Source: Candidatus Competibacteraceae bacterium
GTDB lineage: Bacteria; Pseudomonadota; Gammaproteobacteria; Competibacterales; Competibacteraceae
NCBI GenBank assembly: GCA_003989085.1
Contig: RXIV01000001.1
Location: forward strand, 372,001 to 436,000
DNA length: 64,000 bases
Direction of reading: 5' to 3'
Part shown: positions 17,029-26,679 of the stretch, piece after piece
How positions within the stretch are numbered: position 1 is the first letter of the stretch
How the letters are laid out: the number at the start of each line of letters is the position of its first letter
Program-made: the position numbers and the translations under genes
Notes under the pieces: generated by a model
Database searches by the model: none
Seen by the model: the letters and a program-made list of their open reading frames with translations, nothing else
Told to the model about the DNA's origin: nothing

Positions 17029-18480
17029 ATGCAACTGCGTGATACCGCTCTTTTCCGCCAGCAAGGCTATGTGGCCGGTTCCTGGATCGACGCTGATCAC
17101 GGCGCGGTTTCGACCATTAGCAATCCTGCGACTGGCGTGGGTCTGGGTCAGGTTCCCGAACTGGGGGCTGCTGAAACCCGTCGCGCTATCGAGGCTGCGC
17201 ACACCGCATTGCCGGGTTGGCGCGGACTGAGCGCTCAGGCCCGTGCGCTAATTTTGCGACGCTGGTTCAACCTGATGCTGGAGCATCAGGAGGATCTGGC
17301 AACGCTGATGACCTTAGAGCAAGGCAAGCCACTGGCGGAGGCGCGAGGTGAAATCGCTTACGCCGCCAGCTTTCTGGACTGGTTCGCCGAGGAGGGCCGG
17401 CGGGTTTACGGTGATGTGATCCCTGCCCCTCGGCCGGACCAGCGGATTCTGACCTTTAAGGAGCCGGTGGGCGTGTGTGCGGCGATCACACCCTGGAATT
17501 TCCCGGCGGCCATGATCACCCGCAAGGCCGGCGCGGCCTTGGCGGCCGGTTGTACGATGGTGGTCAAACCGGCCCCGCAGACGCCGTTTTCCGCCCTGGC
17601 GCTGGCAGTATTGGCGGAACGGGCCGGCTTACCCGCTGGGGTGCTGAATATTGTCACCGGCCCGGCTCAGGCGATTGGCGATGTGATTCTGGACCATCCG
17701 CTGGTGCGGAAACTTAGCTTTACTGGTTCAACCCGTACCGGCAAGTACCTGATGCAGCGCTGCGCCGGAACGCTCAAGCGGCTGTCGCTGGAACTGGGCG
17801 GCAACGCGCCATTCATCGTGTTCGACGATGCCGATCTGGATGCAGCGGTCGCCGGGGCGCTGCTTTCCAAGTACCGCAACAGCGGCCAGACCTGCGTTTG
17901 CGCCAACCGCTTTCTGGTTCAGGATGGAATCTATGACGCCTTCGCGGCCCGACTAACCCAAGCGGTGCGCGAGCAGTTGAAAGTTGGCAACGGACTGGAG
18001 CCGGGGGTGATGCAGGGGCCGCTGATTGATATGGCAGCGCTGGCCAAGGTGGAGCGGCAGGTCGCTGATGCCGTTGCGAAAGGCGCTACAGTGCTGACCG
18101 GCGGCCAGCGTCATGCCCTGGGCAGGACATTTTATGAGCCGACGGTTTTGAGTGAAGTGACGCCGGCAATGCTAGTGGCCCGCGAGGAAACTTTTGGGCC
18201 AGTGGCGCCGCTGTTCCGGTTTCGCAGCGATGAAGAGGCTATCCGCCTGGCGAATGATACCGAGTTTGGACTAGCAGCTTATTTTTACAGCCAAGGGATG
18301 AACCGGGTCTTTCGGGTGGCCGAGGCACTGCAATATGGGATGATTGGCGTCAATACCGGGCTGATTTCCAATGAGGTTGCGCCATTTGGCGGGATCAAGG
18401 AGTCTGGCTTTGGTCGTGAAGGCTCAAAATACGGCATCGAGGAATACCTGGATATCAAATACTTGTGCGTTGCCCTCTGA
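17029..18480 (+). CDS. gabD: NADP-dependent succinate-semialdehyde dehydrogenase
   Basis: This 483-aa aldehyde dehydrogenase oxidises succinate semialdehyde to succinate in the GABA shunt. The catalytic Glu lies in LELGGNAPFIVFDDADLD and the catalytic Cys in NSGQTCVCANRF. ITPWNFPAAMITRK (cofactor binding) and the C-terminal FGREGSKYGIEEYLDIKYLC match GabD closely. The ATG follows a GGGGGA site. No gabT is nearby. Related aldehyde substrates are possible, but the C-terminal signature favours GabD. Confidence 0.92.
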   Translation: MQLRDTALFRQQGYVAGSWIDADHGAVSTISNPATGVGLGQVPELGAAETRRAIEAAHTALPGWRGLSAQARALILRRWFNLMLEHQEDLATLMTLEQGKPLAEARGEIAYAASFLDWFAEEGRRVYGDVIPAPRPDQRILTFKEPVGVCAAITPWNFPAAMITRKAGAALAAGCTMVVKPAPQTPFSALALAVLAERAGLPAGVLNIVTGPAQAIGDVILDHPLVRKLSFTGSTRTGKYLMQRCAGTLKRLSLELGGNAPFIVFDDADLDAAVAGALLSKYRNSGQTCVCANRFLVQDGIYDAFAARLTQAVREQLKVGNGLEPGVMQGPLIDMAALAKVERQVADAVAKGATVLTGGQRHALGRTFYEPTVLSEVTPAMLVAREETFGPVAPLFRFRSDEEAIRLANDTEFGLAAYFYSQGMNRVFRVAEALQYGMIGVNTGLISNEVAPFGGIKESGFGREGSKYGIEEYLDIKYLCVAL

Positions 18481-18481
18481 C

Positions 18482-19267
18482 ATGATCTCCATGCAGCAAT
18501 TCATTTATATCAGCTTGTTGGTTCTCGGTATTGCCGCTACCTTCGCCATTGCCGGGCTGCTGCTGTGGTTGAGCTGTTTTTCCCGATTCGCGCCCTGGTT
18601 TCGCTCACTCAACAATTTTTCGCCGCAAGTGGTTGCTGTGGTCGGCATTCTGTTTGCGCTGTACACCACCTTTTTCGCCAGTGATATCTGGAGTGTTCGC
18701 GACCGGGCGCAAACCGCAATTCTGCAAGAGGCCGATGCGTTACGTAACCTGTTTTTACTAGCCGAACAGCAAGCGCCAGCTATTGGCGCACCGATTGTGG
18801 CGGCCATTCGAGACTATGCGCGAACTACCGCTGAAATTGAATGGCCGTTATTGGCAGAGGGCAAAGCCAGTCCACAGGCTCTAGCCGGTTGGCGACGGTT
18901 ATTGCAGGCGGTGATGCGTGAAGAGGCCGTCAAGGGACTGGCGGTCAGCGTTCATGCCGCCATGTTGCAGGATACCAAACAAGTGCAGGTTGCCCGCTAT
19001 CAGCGCCTAGCGCAAAGTCAGAAACATGGCGATCCGCTGAAGTGGTTTGCGGTGGCCTGTCTAGGCACATTGACCATGTTAACCATTGTGCTGGTGCATC
19101 CTGATCACTGGCGGACGCAACTGGCGGCATTGCTGATTTATGCCGCCGCTATTTCGGTCAGTTTTACTGCGGCTTACTTGCAGCGTAGCCCGTTTCAGGT
19201 GTTTGTGGTCAGTCCACAGCCGATTGCCGAATTGATCACTGTGGATTCGCTGCTGGAACTGCGCTGA
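18482..19267 (+). CDS. DUF4239-like membrane protein
   Basis: This 261-aa protein has two N-terminal membrane helices (about 5-33 and 46-63), a soluble segment of about 120 residues (DRAQTAILQEADALRNLF onward), then two more helices near 185-205 and 210-230. The arrangement and the EADALRNLF motif resemble the DUF4239 family, which is distantly related to bestrophin-like channels. The role is unknown. It begins one base after the gabD stop, so the two are probably co-transcribed; the ribosome-binding site is poor, and an alternative start is the ATG at 18491. Confidence 0.7.
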   Translation: MISMQQFIYISLLVLGIAATFAIAGLLLWLSCFSRFAPWFRSLNNFSPQVVAVVGILFALYTTFFASDIWSVRDRAQTAILQEADALRNLFLLAEQQAPAIGAPIVAAIRDYARTTAEIEWPLLAEGKASPQALAGWRRLLQAVMREEAVKGLAVSVHAAMLQDTKQVQVARYQRLAQSQKHGDPLKWFAVACLGTLTMLTIVLVHPDHWRTQLAALLIYAAAISVSFTAAYLQRSPFQVFVVSPQPIAELITVDSLLELR

Positions 19268-19394
19268 ATCGCTGGCTCATGTTCACCGGCGCAGGTGTAG
19301 CGATAATAACGAAATATTCCATCCAGATTGATCGATATGCTTTTGTCGGCTACATAGTCACTATTTAAAAGTTCTTATCGAAAAAGAGTAAATT

Positions 19395-20981
19395 ATGAAA
19401 AATGATGGTTCTCGGACTGATCCGTCCGGCATCGGCCTTGCGGCAAAATACATGGGTGCGGTGGCCCTCACTCTAAGCTTGCTGCTGATTGGCGCGACGT
19501 TGCTAATCTATGAGCAGCAATCTGACATGATGGGTCGCTTTGATGGGGTCGCTCATCAGTTGATCGACGCTATGATTCAGAATCAGGAGGAACAGTTACA
19601 GGAAACGCAACACTTCAAAATTAGTCAACTTACCAAGATGCTGGCGGCCAGTTCCGCTCAGCATTTCGCCAATTACGATTTCAGCGTAGTCGGACGCTTT
19701 GCTGAAGTGGCGGTGGAAGACCCCGATGTATCTTTTGTAGAATTCCGTGATCAGGATGGAAAAGTGGTTGCCAACGCCGGTAAAGCTGGCCGGCATCCGC
19801 CCCAACAGATTATCAGCCAGCCGATTCTGGATCAGGATCAACCTCTTGGTGAAGTACGGGTCGGTTTTAATCGCGACCGGGTTGAGCGGCAACGAACCGT
19901 TATTACTGATCAGGGAGCCACTGAAACCCAAAAACTGGCGCAGCAAATTCAGGAAGACCAGCGGAAAGCTGCCTTGATCCTGGCGGCAATCATGATTGGT
20001 ATTATCGCGATTACCAGTAGCCTGATCTGGATTCTGTTTCGGCGCATGGTGTTGCGGCATTTGTGGTCAGCCATGCGCCGGGCTGATCAAATTGCCGGTG
20101 GCATTCTGGAGGAATCGACGAATACTCATTATTCCCGCGATGAAATGGGACGGCTGCTCCGGGCGATGCAGACCATGACGGATCGGCTGCGCGAGGTAGT
20201 CAATGATGTACGGCAGTCAGCGGATACCATTGGCGACGCGGCTAGTAATATCGCTCGAGGAAACAATGATCTGCGCCAGCGTACCGAGGAGCAAACCGCC
20301 GCGCTCGAACAGACCACATCCAGCATCCGGCAATTAACTGGCGCGGTCCGTCAGAGCGCGGACCATGCCCGGCAAGCCGATCAATTGGCCGCTGATGCCC
20401 GGCTTCAGGCTGAACAGGGCGGGCGGGTTATTGAGCAGACCGCAGTCGCGATGGCGGAAATCAGCGCCAGTAGCCGGCAAATCGCCGCCATCATCGGTGT
20501 CATTGACGAGATCGCGTTTCAGACCAACCTGCTGGCGCTGAATGCCGCTGTTGAAGCTGCCAGGGCCCGAGAACAAGGCCGAGGTTTTGCGGTGGTTGCC
20601 GGAGAGGTACGGAAACTGGCGCAGCGCAGTGCCGATGCCGCCAAGGAAATCAAGAAATTGATCACCGACAGCGTGGGCAAGGTCGCCGATGGCGGTCGGT
20701 TGATTGCACAATCGGGGCAGACTTTGCAAGAAATCGTCATGGCGGTGAAGAAGGTCAGTGACATCGTCGCCGAGATGATGGCGGCCACTCACGATGAGGC
20801 TAGCGGGTTCGATCGGGTGAATCAGGCGATTCTGCAAATGGACCAGGCCACTCAGCAGAATGCGGCGCTAGTGGCGGAAGTCACTGCGGCTAGTCGCGCC
20901 CTAGATGAACAGGCGGCGGACCTGCGCCAGTTGATGGTGTTTTTCCAGCTCACCGCAACGACTGACACAGTCACTGTTTAA
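19395..20981 (+). CDS. Methyl-accepting chemotaxis protein
   Basis: This 528-aa transmembrane receptor has a first membrane helix at about 18-39 and a periplasmic sensor domain of about 150 residues. The sensor looks like a single-Cache fold: RFAEVAVEDPDVSFVEFRDQ, then GKVVANAGK. A second helix lies near 195-216, followed by a HAMP linker and the cytoplasmic signalling coiled coil. The hairpin tip IDEIAFQTNLLALNAAVEAA and GFAVVAGEVRKLAQRS are invariant chemoreceptor features that contact CheA and CheW. The ligand is unknown. No che gene is in the window. A PstS-like binding protein follows 52 bases downstream and might relay ligand to it (inference). Confidence 0.95.
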   Translation: MKNDGSRTDPSGIGLAAKYMGAVALTLSLLLIGATLLIYEQQSDMMGRFDGVAHQLIDAMIQNQEEQLQETQHFKISQLTKMLAASSAQHFANYDFSVVGRFAEVAVEDPDVSFVEFRDQDGKVVANAGKAGRHPPQQIISQPILDQDQPLGEVRVGFNRDRVERQRTVITDQGATETQKLAQQIQEDQRKAALILAAIMIGIIAITSSLIWILFRRMVLRHLWSAMRRADQIAGGILEESTNTHYSRDEMGRLLRAMQTMTDRLREVVNDVRQSADTIGDAASNIARGNNDLRQRTEEQTAALEQTTSSIRQLTGAVRQSADHARQADQLAADARLQAEQGGRVIEQTAVAMAEISASSRQIAAIIGVIDEIAFQTNLLALNAAVEAARAREQGRGFAVVAGEVRKLAQRSADAAKEIKKLITDSVGKVADGGRLIAQSGQTLQEIVMAVKKVSDIVAEMMAATHDEASGFDRVNQAILQMDQATQQNAALVAEVTAASRALDEQAADLRQLMVFFQLTATTDTVTV

Positions 20982-21033
20982 CTGGAGTAACGATGAATTA
21001 CGCACTCATTCAAATCAACCCGGAGGAAAGATA

Positions 21034-21819
21034 ATGAATCAGAAACTGACAGGACAAATGGGCAGTCTGCTGGTTGCGGCCAGTCTTAGTCTTGGGATGA
21101 CAGTCAGTGTCAATGCGGAGGAAATCAGGATTGGCGGTGGTTCAGCCCCCCTCGAAAATGTGTTCAAGAAGATTCAGGAACCTTTTGAAAAGGCGGCCGG
21201 TATGCAGCTAGTTTTAACTTCGGAAGGACCGGATCAGGCGTTTATCAATGTTGAAAATGGTACTATCGATATTGCTGCTGCCGGATTGAGTTTCGAGTCT
21301 TGGCTGGAGTTGATGAAGCAGAAAGGTCATATAATCGCCAATCCAAAAGACTACAAATATCGGGTGATCGGACGCGATAAGATTCAAGTGTTGACTAACC
21401 AGGATGTGGCGGCAGTCAAGAGTCTGTCGAAAGAACAGCTTAAAGGCATATTCACCGGCAAGATCAACAACTGGAAGGAAGTCGGTGGTCCTGATGTGGC
21501 GATTATGGTGATATTCCCGACCAAAATGACCGGCACCAACAAGCTCTGGCAGGAGAAAATCATGGATGGTGAAGAATGGGCCAAGGCCAATCGACAGGAG
21601 GTCGCTACAGCGGTTGATCTCAAGAAGAAAATTGCCGAAACCGCTGGAGCAGTTGGCGCTGGGCCATTAGCAGCGCAGACTCAGAGTAATTTGCACTCCC
21701 CGGAAACTCCGGAAGTTGGTCGACCCATTACTGCATTGACCAAAGGCGCTCCCTCGCCCACGGTACAGAAGCTGTTTGATTTTATTGCTGGCGAAGGCCA
21801 GAAATACATCGTGCGCTGA
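21034..21819 (+). CDS. PstS-like periplasmic substrate-binding protein
   Basis: This 261-aa secreted protein has a signal peptide of about 29 residues ending at VNAEE. The mature chain (IRIGGGSAPLENVFKKI, then DQAFINVENGTIDIAAAGLS and LKGIFTGKINNWKEVGGPD) follows the phosphate-binding PstS-like fold; the FTGKINNWKEVGG segment is characteristic. Family members bind phosphate or other oxyanions, but here there are no pstCAB genes. It follows a chemoreceptor and may serve sensing rather than uptake (inference). AGGA precedes the ATG. Confidence 0.8.
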   Translation: MNQKLTGQMGSLLVAASLSLGMTVSVNAEEIRIGGGSAPLENVFKKIQEPFEKAAGMQLVLTSEGPDQAFINVENGTIDIAAAGLSFESWLELMKQKGHIIANPKDYKYRVIGRDKIQVLTNQDVAAVKSLSKEQLKGIFTGKINNWKEVGGPDVAIMVIFPTKMTGTNKLWQEKIMDGEEWAKANRQEVATAVDLKKKIAETAGAVGAGPLAAQTQSNLHSPETPEVGRPITALTKGAPSPTVQKLFDFIAGEGQKYIVR

Positions 21820-21832
21820 TGAGTTGCAGACT

Positions 21833-21862
21833 CCCCTCTCTTCCTTGGTGGAATGAGAGGGG
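21833..21862. terminator. Hairpin between convergent genes
   Basis: CCCCTCTC and GAGAGGGG form an 8-bp stem, extended by TTCC/GGAA with a one-base bulge. It sits 13 bases after the PstS-like stop and 20 bases before the icmF stop. There is no strong T-run on either side, so it is a likely but not certain shared terminator. Confidence 0.5.
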
Positions 21863-21882
21863 ATTGGATACTGAACGCTCAG

Positions 21883-24800
21883 TTACATATTCCGCCGATA
21901 TTGCCCACCGACTTCAAACAGCGCGGTGGTAATCTGGCCCAGCGAACAGTAGCGCACTGCATCCACCAGCACTGCAAACAGATTTTCATTGGTAATCGCG
22001 GCCTGTTTCAGTCGCGCCAGTGCTACGCCGCTACTCTGGCGATTCCGCTCCTGAAATTCCCGCAACCGCCGCAACTGACTCTGCTTTTCCTCATCAGTTG
22101 ATCGAGCCAGTTCCACCGTCGCTTGCTCATAGCTGGTGTTTGGATTGCGGAAGGTGTTGACTCCGACAATCGGCAAGGAACCATCATGCTTGCGGGTCTC
22201 ATAATGCAGCGACTCTTCCTGAATCCTGCCACGTTGATAGCCAGTCTCCATCGCGCCCAATACGCCGCCGCGTTCGCTAATCCGCTCAAATTCCTTTAAT
22301 ACCGCTTCTTCAACCAGATCGGTCAGTTCATCAATGATGAATGCGCCCTGATTAGGATTCTCATTCCTGGCCAGACCCCATTCCTTGTTGATGATCAATT
22401 GCACCGCCATCGCCCGCCGCACTGATTGCTCTGTGGGCGTGGTAATCGCCTCATCATAGGCGTTAGTGTGCAATGAATTACAGTTATCGTAAATAGCGAT
22501 CAGCGCCTGCAAGGTAGTGCGGATGTCATTGAAATCCATTTCCTGAGCGTGCAAGGATCTGCCCGAAGTCTGAATGTGGTATTTCAGTTTCTGGCTGCGC
22601 TCGTTAGCACCGTATTTGTAGCGCATCGCGGTCGCCCAAATCCGGCGCGCCACCCGACCCATCACTGAGTATTCCGGGTCCATGCCATTGCTGAAGAAGA
22701 ACGACAGGTTCTGGGCGAAATCGTCAATGTGCATCCCCCGCGCCAGATAGGTTTCGACATAGGTAAATCCATTCGCCAGTGTGAAGGCCAGTTGTGAAAT
22801 CGGATTAGCCCCGGCTTCGGCGATGTGATAGCCGGAGATCGACACCGAGTAGAAATTACGAACTGCATGATGGACAAAGTATTCCTGAATATCACCCATC
22901 ATTTTCAGTGCGAATTCAGTGGAGAAAATGCAGGTATTCTGGCCTTGGTCTTCTTTCAGAATATCGGCTTGCACCGTGCCGCGCACATTTTCCAGAGTCC
23001 ATTCCTTGATCTTTTCAATCTCATCATCAGTCGGTGGCCGGTGATTATCACGTTCAAACTTTTCAACCTGCTGATCGAAAGCAGTATTGAAAAACATCGC
23101 GAGAATGATCGGTGCAGGACCGTTGATAGTCATTGATACCGAGGTGGTCGGCGCACAGAGATCAAAGCCGGAATACAATACCTTTAAATCATCCAGCGTA
23201 GCGATAGAAACCCCAGAATTGCCGACCTTACCGTAAATATCCGGGCGTTCATCAGGGTCACAACCGTACAACGTGACTGAATCAAAAGCGGTGGATAACC
23301 GAGTAGCTTCAGCATGTTCAGACAGTTTTTTGAAGCGGCGATTAGTGCGGAATGGGTCGCCCTCACCGGCAAACATCCGGGTTGGATCCTCGTTTTCACG
23401 CTTGAAGGCAAAAACGCCAGCGGTATAAGGGAAGCTGCCAGGGAGATTTTCCAGCATCATCCAGCGCAATAATTCACCGTGATCTTCAAATCGCGGCAAG
23501 GCTACTTTTGGAATACGGATACCCGATAAAGAACGGCTGGTAATCTGGCTCCGCACTTCCTTATCGCGGATTTTAACGACGTATTCATCGCCACTATAGC
23601 TCTCCTTGACCTGTGGCCACATATCCACCAGTTTGCGGGCATGAGGATCAATCTGTAATTCTGTCTGATCCAATAAGGGTTCCAAATCGGCGGCAGATTT
23701 ACCTTCGGATTCCAGCAGGATTTTAACGGCCTGTAATTGCTGGCGACGGCGAATCATTTTTACCTGTTCACCCACCTGCTGGTGATAGCCGCGTACTGCA
23801 TCAGCAATCTCAGCCAGATAACGGGCGCGGGCCGCAGGCACAATGACAGTTTTAGCGGTGGTGGCTTTATTCTCCACAGAGGGTAAGCGGCCCGGCGATA
23901 ACTCCAGTCCCTTATCACACAGCAGTCCTACCAGCCCCTGATAGAGCGCGGTCACTCCGTCGTCATTGAAGCGGGCGGCAATCGTGCCATAGACCGGCAT
24001 GTCATCTGGCGATTGGTTAAAAGCCTTGTGATTGCGCTGCACCTGTTTACGCACATCACGCAAAGCATCTTCTGCACCTTTCCGATCAAATTTGTTAATT
24101 GCCACCGCATCGGCAAAGTCGAGCATATCGATCTTTTCCAATTGCGAAGCGGCGCCGAATTCTGGGGTCATCACATACAGCGACCGATCTACCAGCGGCA
24201 CAATCGCGGCGTCGCCCTGACCAATGCCGGAGGTCTCGACGATCAGCAGATTAAAACCGGCCAGTTTGCAGACGGCCAGAATATCGCCGAGGGTTTCCGG
24301 CACTTCACTGCCAGCGGCGCGGGTCGCCAGCGAGCGCATGTACAAATTCGGCCCGTCAATGGCGTTCATCCGAATCCGGTCACCGAGCAACGCCCCGCCG
24401 GTCTTGCGCCGCGACGGATCAGCAGCGATGACGGCGATCTTCAACCGATCATCCTGGTCCAGCCGGAAGCGCCGCACCAGCTCATCGGTCAGCGATGACT
24501 TGCCGGAGCCGCCGGTGCCGGTGATGCCGAGAACGGGCACGGTGCAGGTTTTGGCCTGGCTGAGCAACTGTTGGCGGAACTCCGGGGCAACGCTGCGGTT
24601 TTCCAGCGCCGTGATCAGCCGGGCCAAGGCCCGCGTCCCGCCAGTTTGCAATTCATCGAGGGTCTTAGGGGCATATTGGCCGGGATCGACATCGCAAACG
24701 GTCAGGATATGCTCGATCATCCCCTGCAAGCCCATCGCCTGACCATCTTCGGGCGAGAAGATGCGGGTAACACCGTACTCATGCAGCTCGTGAATTTCCG

Positions 24801-25155
24801 CCGGGACGATCACCCCGCCGCCACCGCCAAATACCTTGATATTGTCGCCACCCCGCTCGCGCAGTAGGTCGATCATGTATTTGAAGAATTCGACATGACC
24901 ACCCTGATAGGAACTGACTGCAATGCCCTGGGCGTCTTCCTGCAAGGCGGCGGTGACGACTTCTTCGACGGAGCGGTTATGGCCAAGATGGATCACTTCC
25001 GCACCGCTAGCCTGGAGAATGCGGCGCATGATGTTGATGGAGGCGTCATGGCCGTCAAACAGGCTGGCGGCAGTGACAAAGCGGATTTTGTGCCGAAACC
25101 GGCTCTGTTCAAGGTTGACGACGGTGGCGCGGAGTGGACTGACAGTGGCGGACAT
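21883..25155 (-). CDS. icmF: Fused isobutyryl-CoA mutase IcmF
   Basis: This adenosylcobalamin enzyme of 1090 aa interconverts isobutyryl-CoA and n-butyryl-CoA. The order is IcmF-specific: N-terminal B12 domain ([17 protein letters not shown], 32-48), a MeaI-type G-protein chaperone (Walker [10 protein letters not shown] at 213-221, NKFD near 354-357), a linker, and the substrate-binding barrel. At the two positions that separate isobutyryl- from methylmalonyl-CoA mutases, the isobutyryl type is seen: Phe near 582 (YTAGVFAFK) and Gln near 739 (GQNTCIF, where methylmalonyl mutases have Arg). The start MSATVSP follows AGGAGA. Butyryl-CoA links it to PHA and fatty acid metabolism. Confidence 0.95.
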   Translation of the reverse strand: MSATVSPLRATVVNLEQSRFRHKIRFVTAASLFDGHDASINIMRRILQASGAEVIHLGHNRSVEEVVTAALQEDAQGIAVSSYQGGHVEFFKYMIDLLRERGGDNIKVFGGGGGVIVPAEIHELHEYGVTRIFSPEDGQAMGLQGMIEHILTVCDVDPGQYAPKTLDELQTGGTRALARLITALENRSVAPEFRQQLLSQAKTCTVPVLGITGTGGSGKSSLTDELVRRFRLDQDDRLKIAVIAADPSRRKTGGALLGDRIRMNAIDGPNLYMRSLATRAAGSEVPETLGDILAVCKLAGFNLLIVETSGIGQGDAAIVPLVDRSLYVMTPEFGAASQLEKIDMLDFADAVAINKFDRKGAEDALRDVRKQVQRNHKAFNQSPDDMPVYGTIAARFNDDGVTALYQGLVGLLCDKGLELSPGRLPSVENKATTAKTVIVPAARARYLAEIADAVRGYHQQVGEQVKMIRRRQQLQAVKILLESEGKSAADLEPLLDQTELQIDPHARKLVDMWPQVKESYSGDEYVVKIRDKEVRSQITSRSLSGIRIPKVALPRFEDHGELLRWMMLENLPGSFPYTAGVFAFKRENEDPTRMFAGEGDPFRTNRRFKKLSEHAEATRLSTAFDSVTLYGCDPDERPDIYGKVGNSGVSIATLDDLKVLYSGFDLCAPTTSVSMTINGPAPIILAMFFNTAFDQQVEKFERDNHRPPTDDEIEKIKEWTLENVRGTVQADILKEDQGQNTCIFSTEFALKMMGDIQEYFVHHAVRNFYSVSISGYHIAEAGANPISQLAFTLANGFTYVETYLARGMHIDDFAQNLSFFFSNGMDPEYSVMGRVARRIWATAMRYKYGANERSQKLKYHIQTSGRSLHAQEMDFNDIRTTLQALIAIYDNCNSLHTNAYDEAITTPTEQSVRRAMAVQLIINKEWGLARNENPNQGAFIIDELTDLVEEAVLKEFERISERGGVLGAMETGYQRGRIQEESLHYETRKHDGSLPIVGVNTFRNPNTSYEQATVELARSTDEEKQSQLRRLREFQERNRQSSGVALARLKQAAITNENLFAVLVDAVRYCSLGQITTALFEVGGQYRRNM

Positions 25156-25380
25156 GATCGGGATTCTCCTTAAGGTTGTTATGCGCGAATAATACGCCGT
25201 TGCCATGCGCTAGGGGATGCCAGGTTGGGAATCCATTCACGGCAATAGCTCCTTGAGCAAATCCGATTGTAGGGTCAATCTGTCAAAGGAATAGAGCGGC
25301 GCCGGTCACTGAGTTTGACGCGGCTGGGCTTGGTTCCTGTGGTTTGGACGTGGCAAATTTTACGGAGGACGCCTCCTCGT

Positions 25381-26679
25381 ATGACCCTGACTCCTGGTGC
25401 TCCCCGCTTCCTGCTGATTGCCGCCCCATTGGCGCTGATCGCGTTATGGACCGCTGTTTCTTTCAGGCCGCGTCCACCCCCGATTCCATTGGCCCACAGC
25501 GCCTATCTCTGGCAACGGGAATGGACTGATGGAGTGCGGGAAGCGCTGCGACGTAACCAGCCCTTCATTGCGGAATGGGCCGTTTTGGTGGCAGAGGTGG
25601 AGTTTCGCGCTGGCGCTGCGCCGCGAGTCGCCCGAGTGATGCCCGACTATACCGCCTTGCGCGAATCCGGACGACCGGTCAGCTTCGCTATTCGGGTTGC
25701 GCCGTGGGCGGGATCATTCGATCCGGATCGCCCGGAAACCGGCTTTTTACGGCAATTGGCCCGTGAGCTGCTGCAAGAGGCCCGGCAACACGGCATTGAA
25801 GCCGCTGCCCTGCACTTGGATTTTGATGCCGCAACCCGGCAACTGGATAGCTATCGGCACTGGCTGGATGCACTACGCGAAGCCATCACACCGACTCCGC
25901 TGGTATTCACCGCACTGCCGACCTGGCTGAACAGTCCCGCCTTTGCCCGACTGACTCAAGCCGCCGACCGTTATGTGCTGCAAGTCCATTCCTGGGAAGC
26001 GCCTCAAACTCCCGACCAGCCCTTCACTCTCTGCGATCCGGGACGAGCCAAACAGGCGATTACCCGCGCCGCCCGGTTGAACCGGCCTTTTCTGGTGGCA
26101 TTGCCCACTTATGGCTACCGTGCCTGGTTTGACGGGCAAAATCGTCTGCTCGGCCTGTCTGCTGAGGGGCCGGCCCTGACCGCAACCGGTGGTGTCCGGC
26201 TACGCGAAGTCCGTGCTGATCCGGTGGCTATGGCGGGTTTAGTACACTGGCTGGAAACTCATCGCTTTGAAGCGTTGCGTGGGGTGATCTGGTACCGCTT
26301 GCCCCTGCCAGAAGACCGGCTAAGCTGGAGTGAACCAACTTGGCAAGCCGTGATGCGTGGGCAATCGCCCGTAGCGAAAACCGGCTTGACGTTGGAAAAA
26401 TCCGCCAACGGGCTGGTTGAACTCAGTGTTCAAGCCGACGGCGACGCCGATAGCGTACTGGACACCTCGGTGCGGCTGGACTGGCGGCAGGCTCGGCTGA
26501 TCGCCGCCGATGGCCTGGCCGGTTTTACTGTCAACCGCATTGCGTCGGATACCCTGCGTCTCCAGCCACCGTCGCAACCGTTACGACTGGCCCCCGGTCA
26601 GCGGGCGCTCATCGGCTGGCTGCGTTTCAACCAACCCCCGGAGATTTCGGCCCATGTGGACACCCCGCCCGCTCCTTAG
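25381..26679 (+). CDS. DUF3142-family protein
   Basis: This protein of about 432 aa has an N-terminal signal anchor (FLLIAAPLALIALWTAVSF) followed by a TIM-barrel-like domain. HSAYLWQREWTDGVREALR, LHLDFDAATRQLDSYRHWL, VALPTYGYRAWF and GLVHWLETHRFEALRGVIWYRLP match the DUF3142 family, and the LDFDA acidic segment looks like a glycosidase-type active site. The function is not known. A TTG at 25315 would extend it, but the ATG at 25381 precedes the hydrophobic segment directly. It overlaps the next gene by 26 bases, so they are translated together. Confidence 0.75.
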   Translation: MTLTPGAPRFLLIAAPLALIALWTAVSFRPRPPPIPLAHSAYLWQREWTDGVREALRRNQPFIAEWAVLVAEVEFRAGAAPRVARVMPDYTALRESGRPVSFAIRVAPWAGSFDPDRPETGFLRQLARELLQEARQHGIEAAALHLDFDAATRQLDSYRHWLDALREAITPTPLVFTALPTWLNSPAFARLTQAADRYVLQVHSWEAPQTPDQPFTLCDPGRAKQAITRAARLNRPFLVALPTYGYRAWFDGQNRLLGLSAEGPALTATGGVRLREVRADPVAMAGLVHWLETHRFEALRGVIWYRLPLPEDRLSWSEPTWQAVMRGQSPVAKTGLTLEKSANGLVELSVQADGDADSVLDTSVRLDWRQARLIAADGLAGFTVNRIASDTLRLQPPSQPLRLAPGQRALIGWLRFNQPPEISAHVDTPPAP

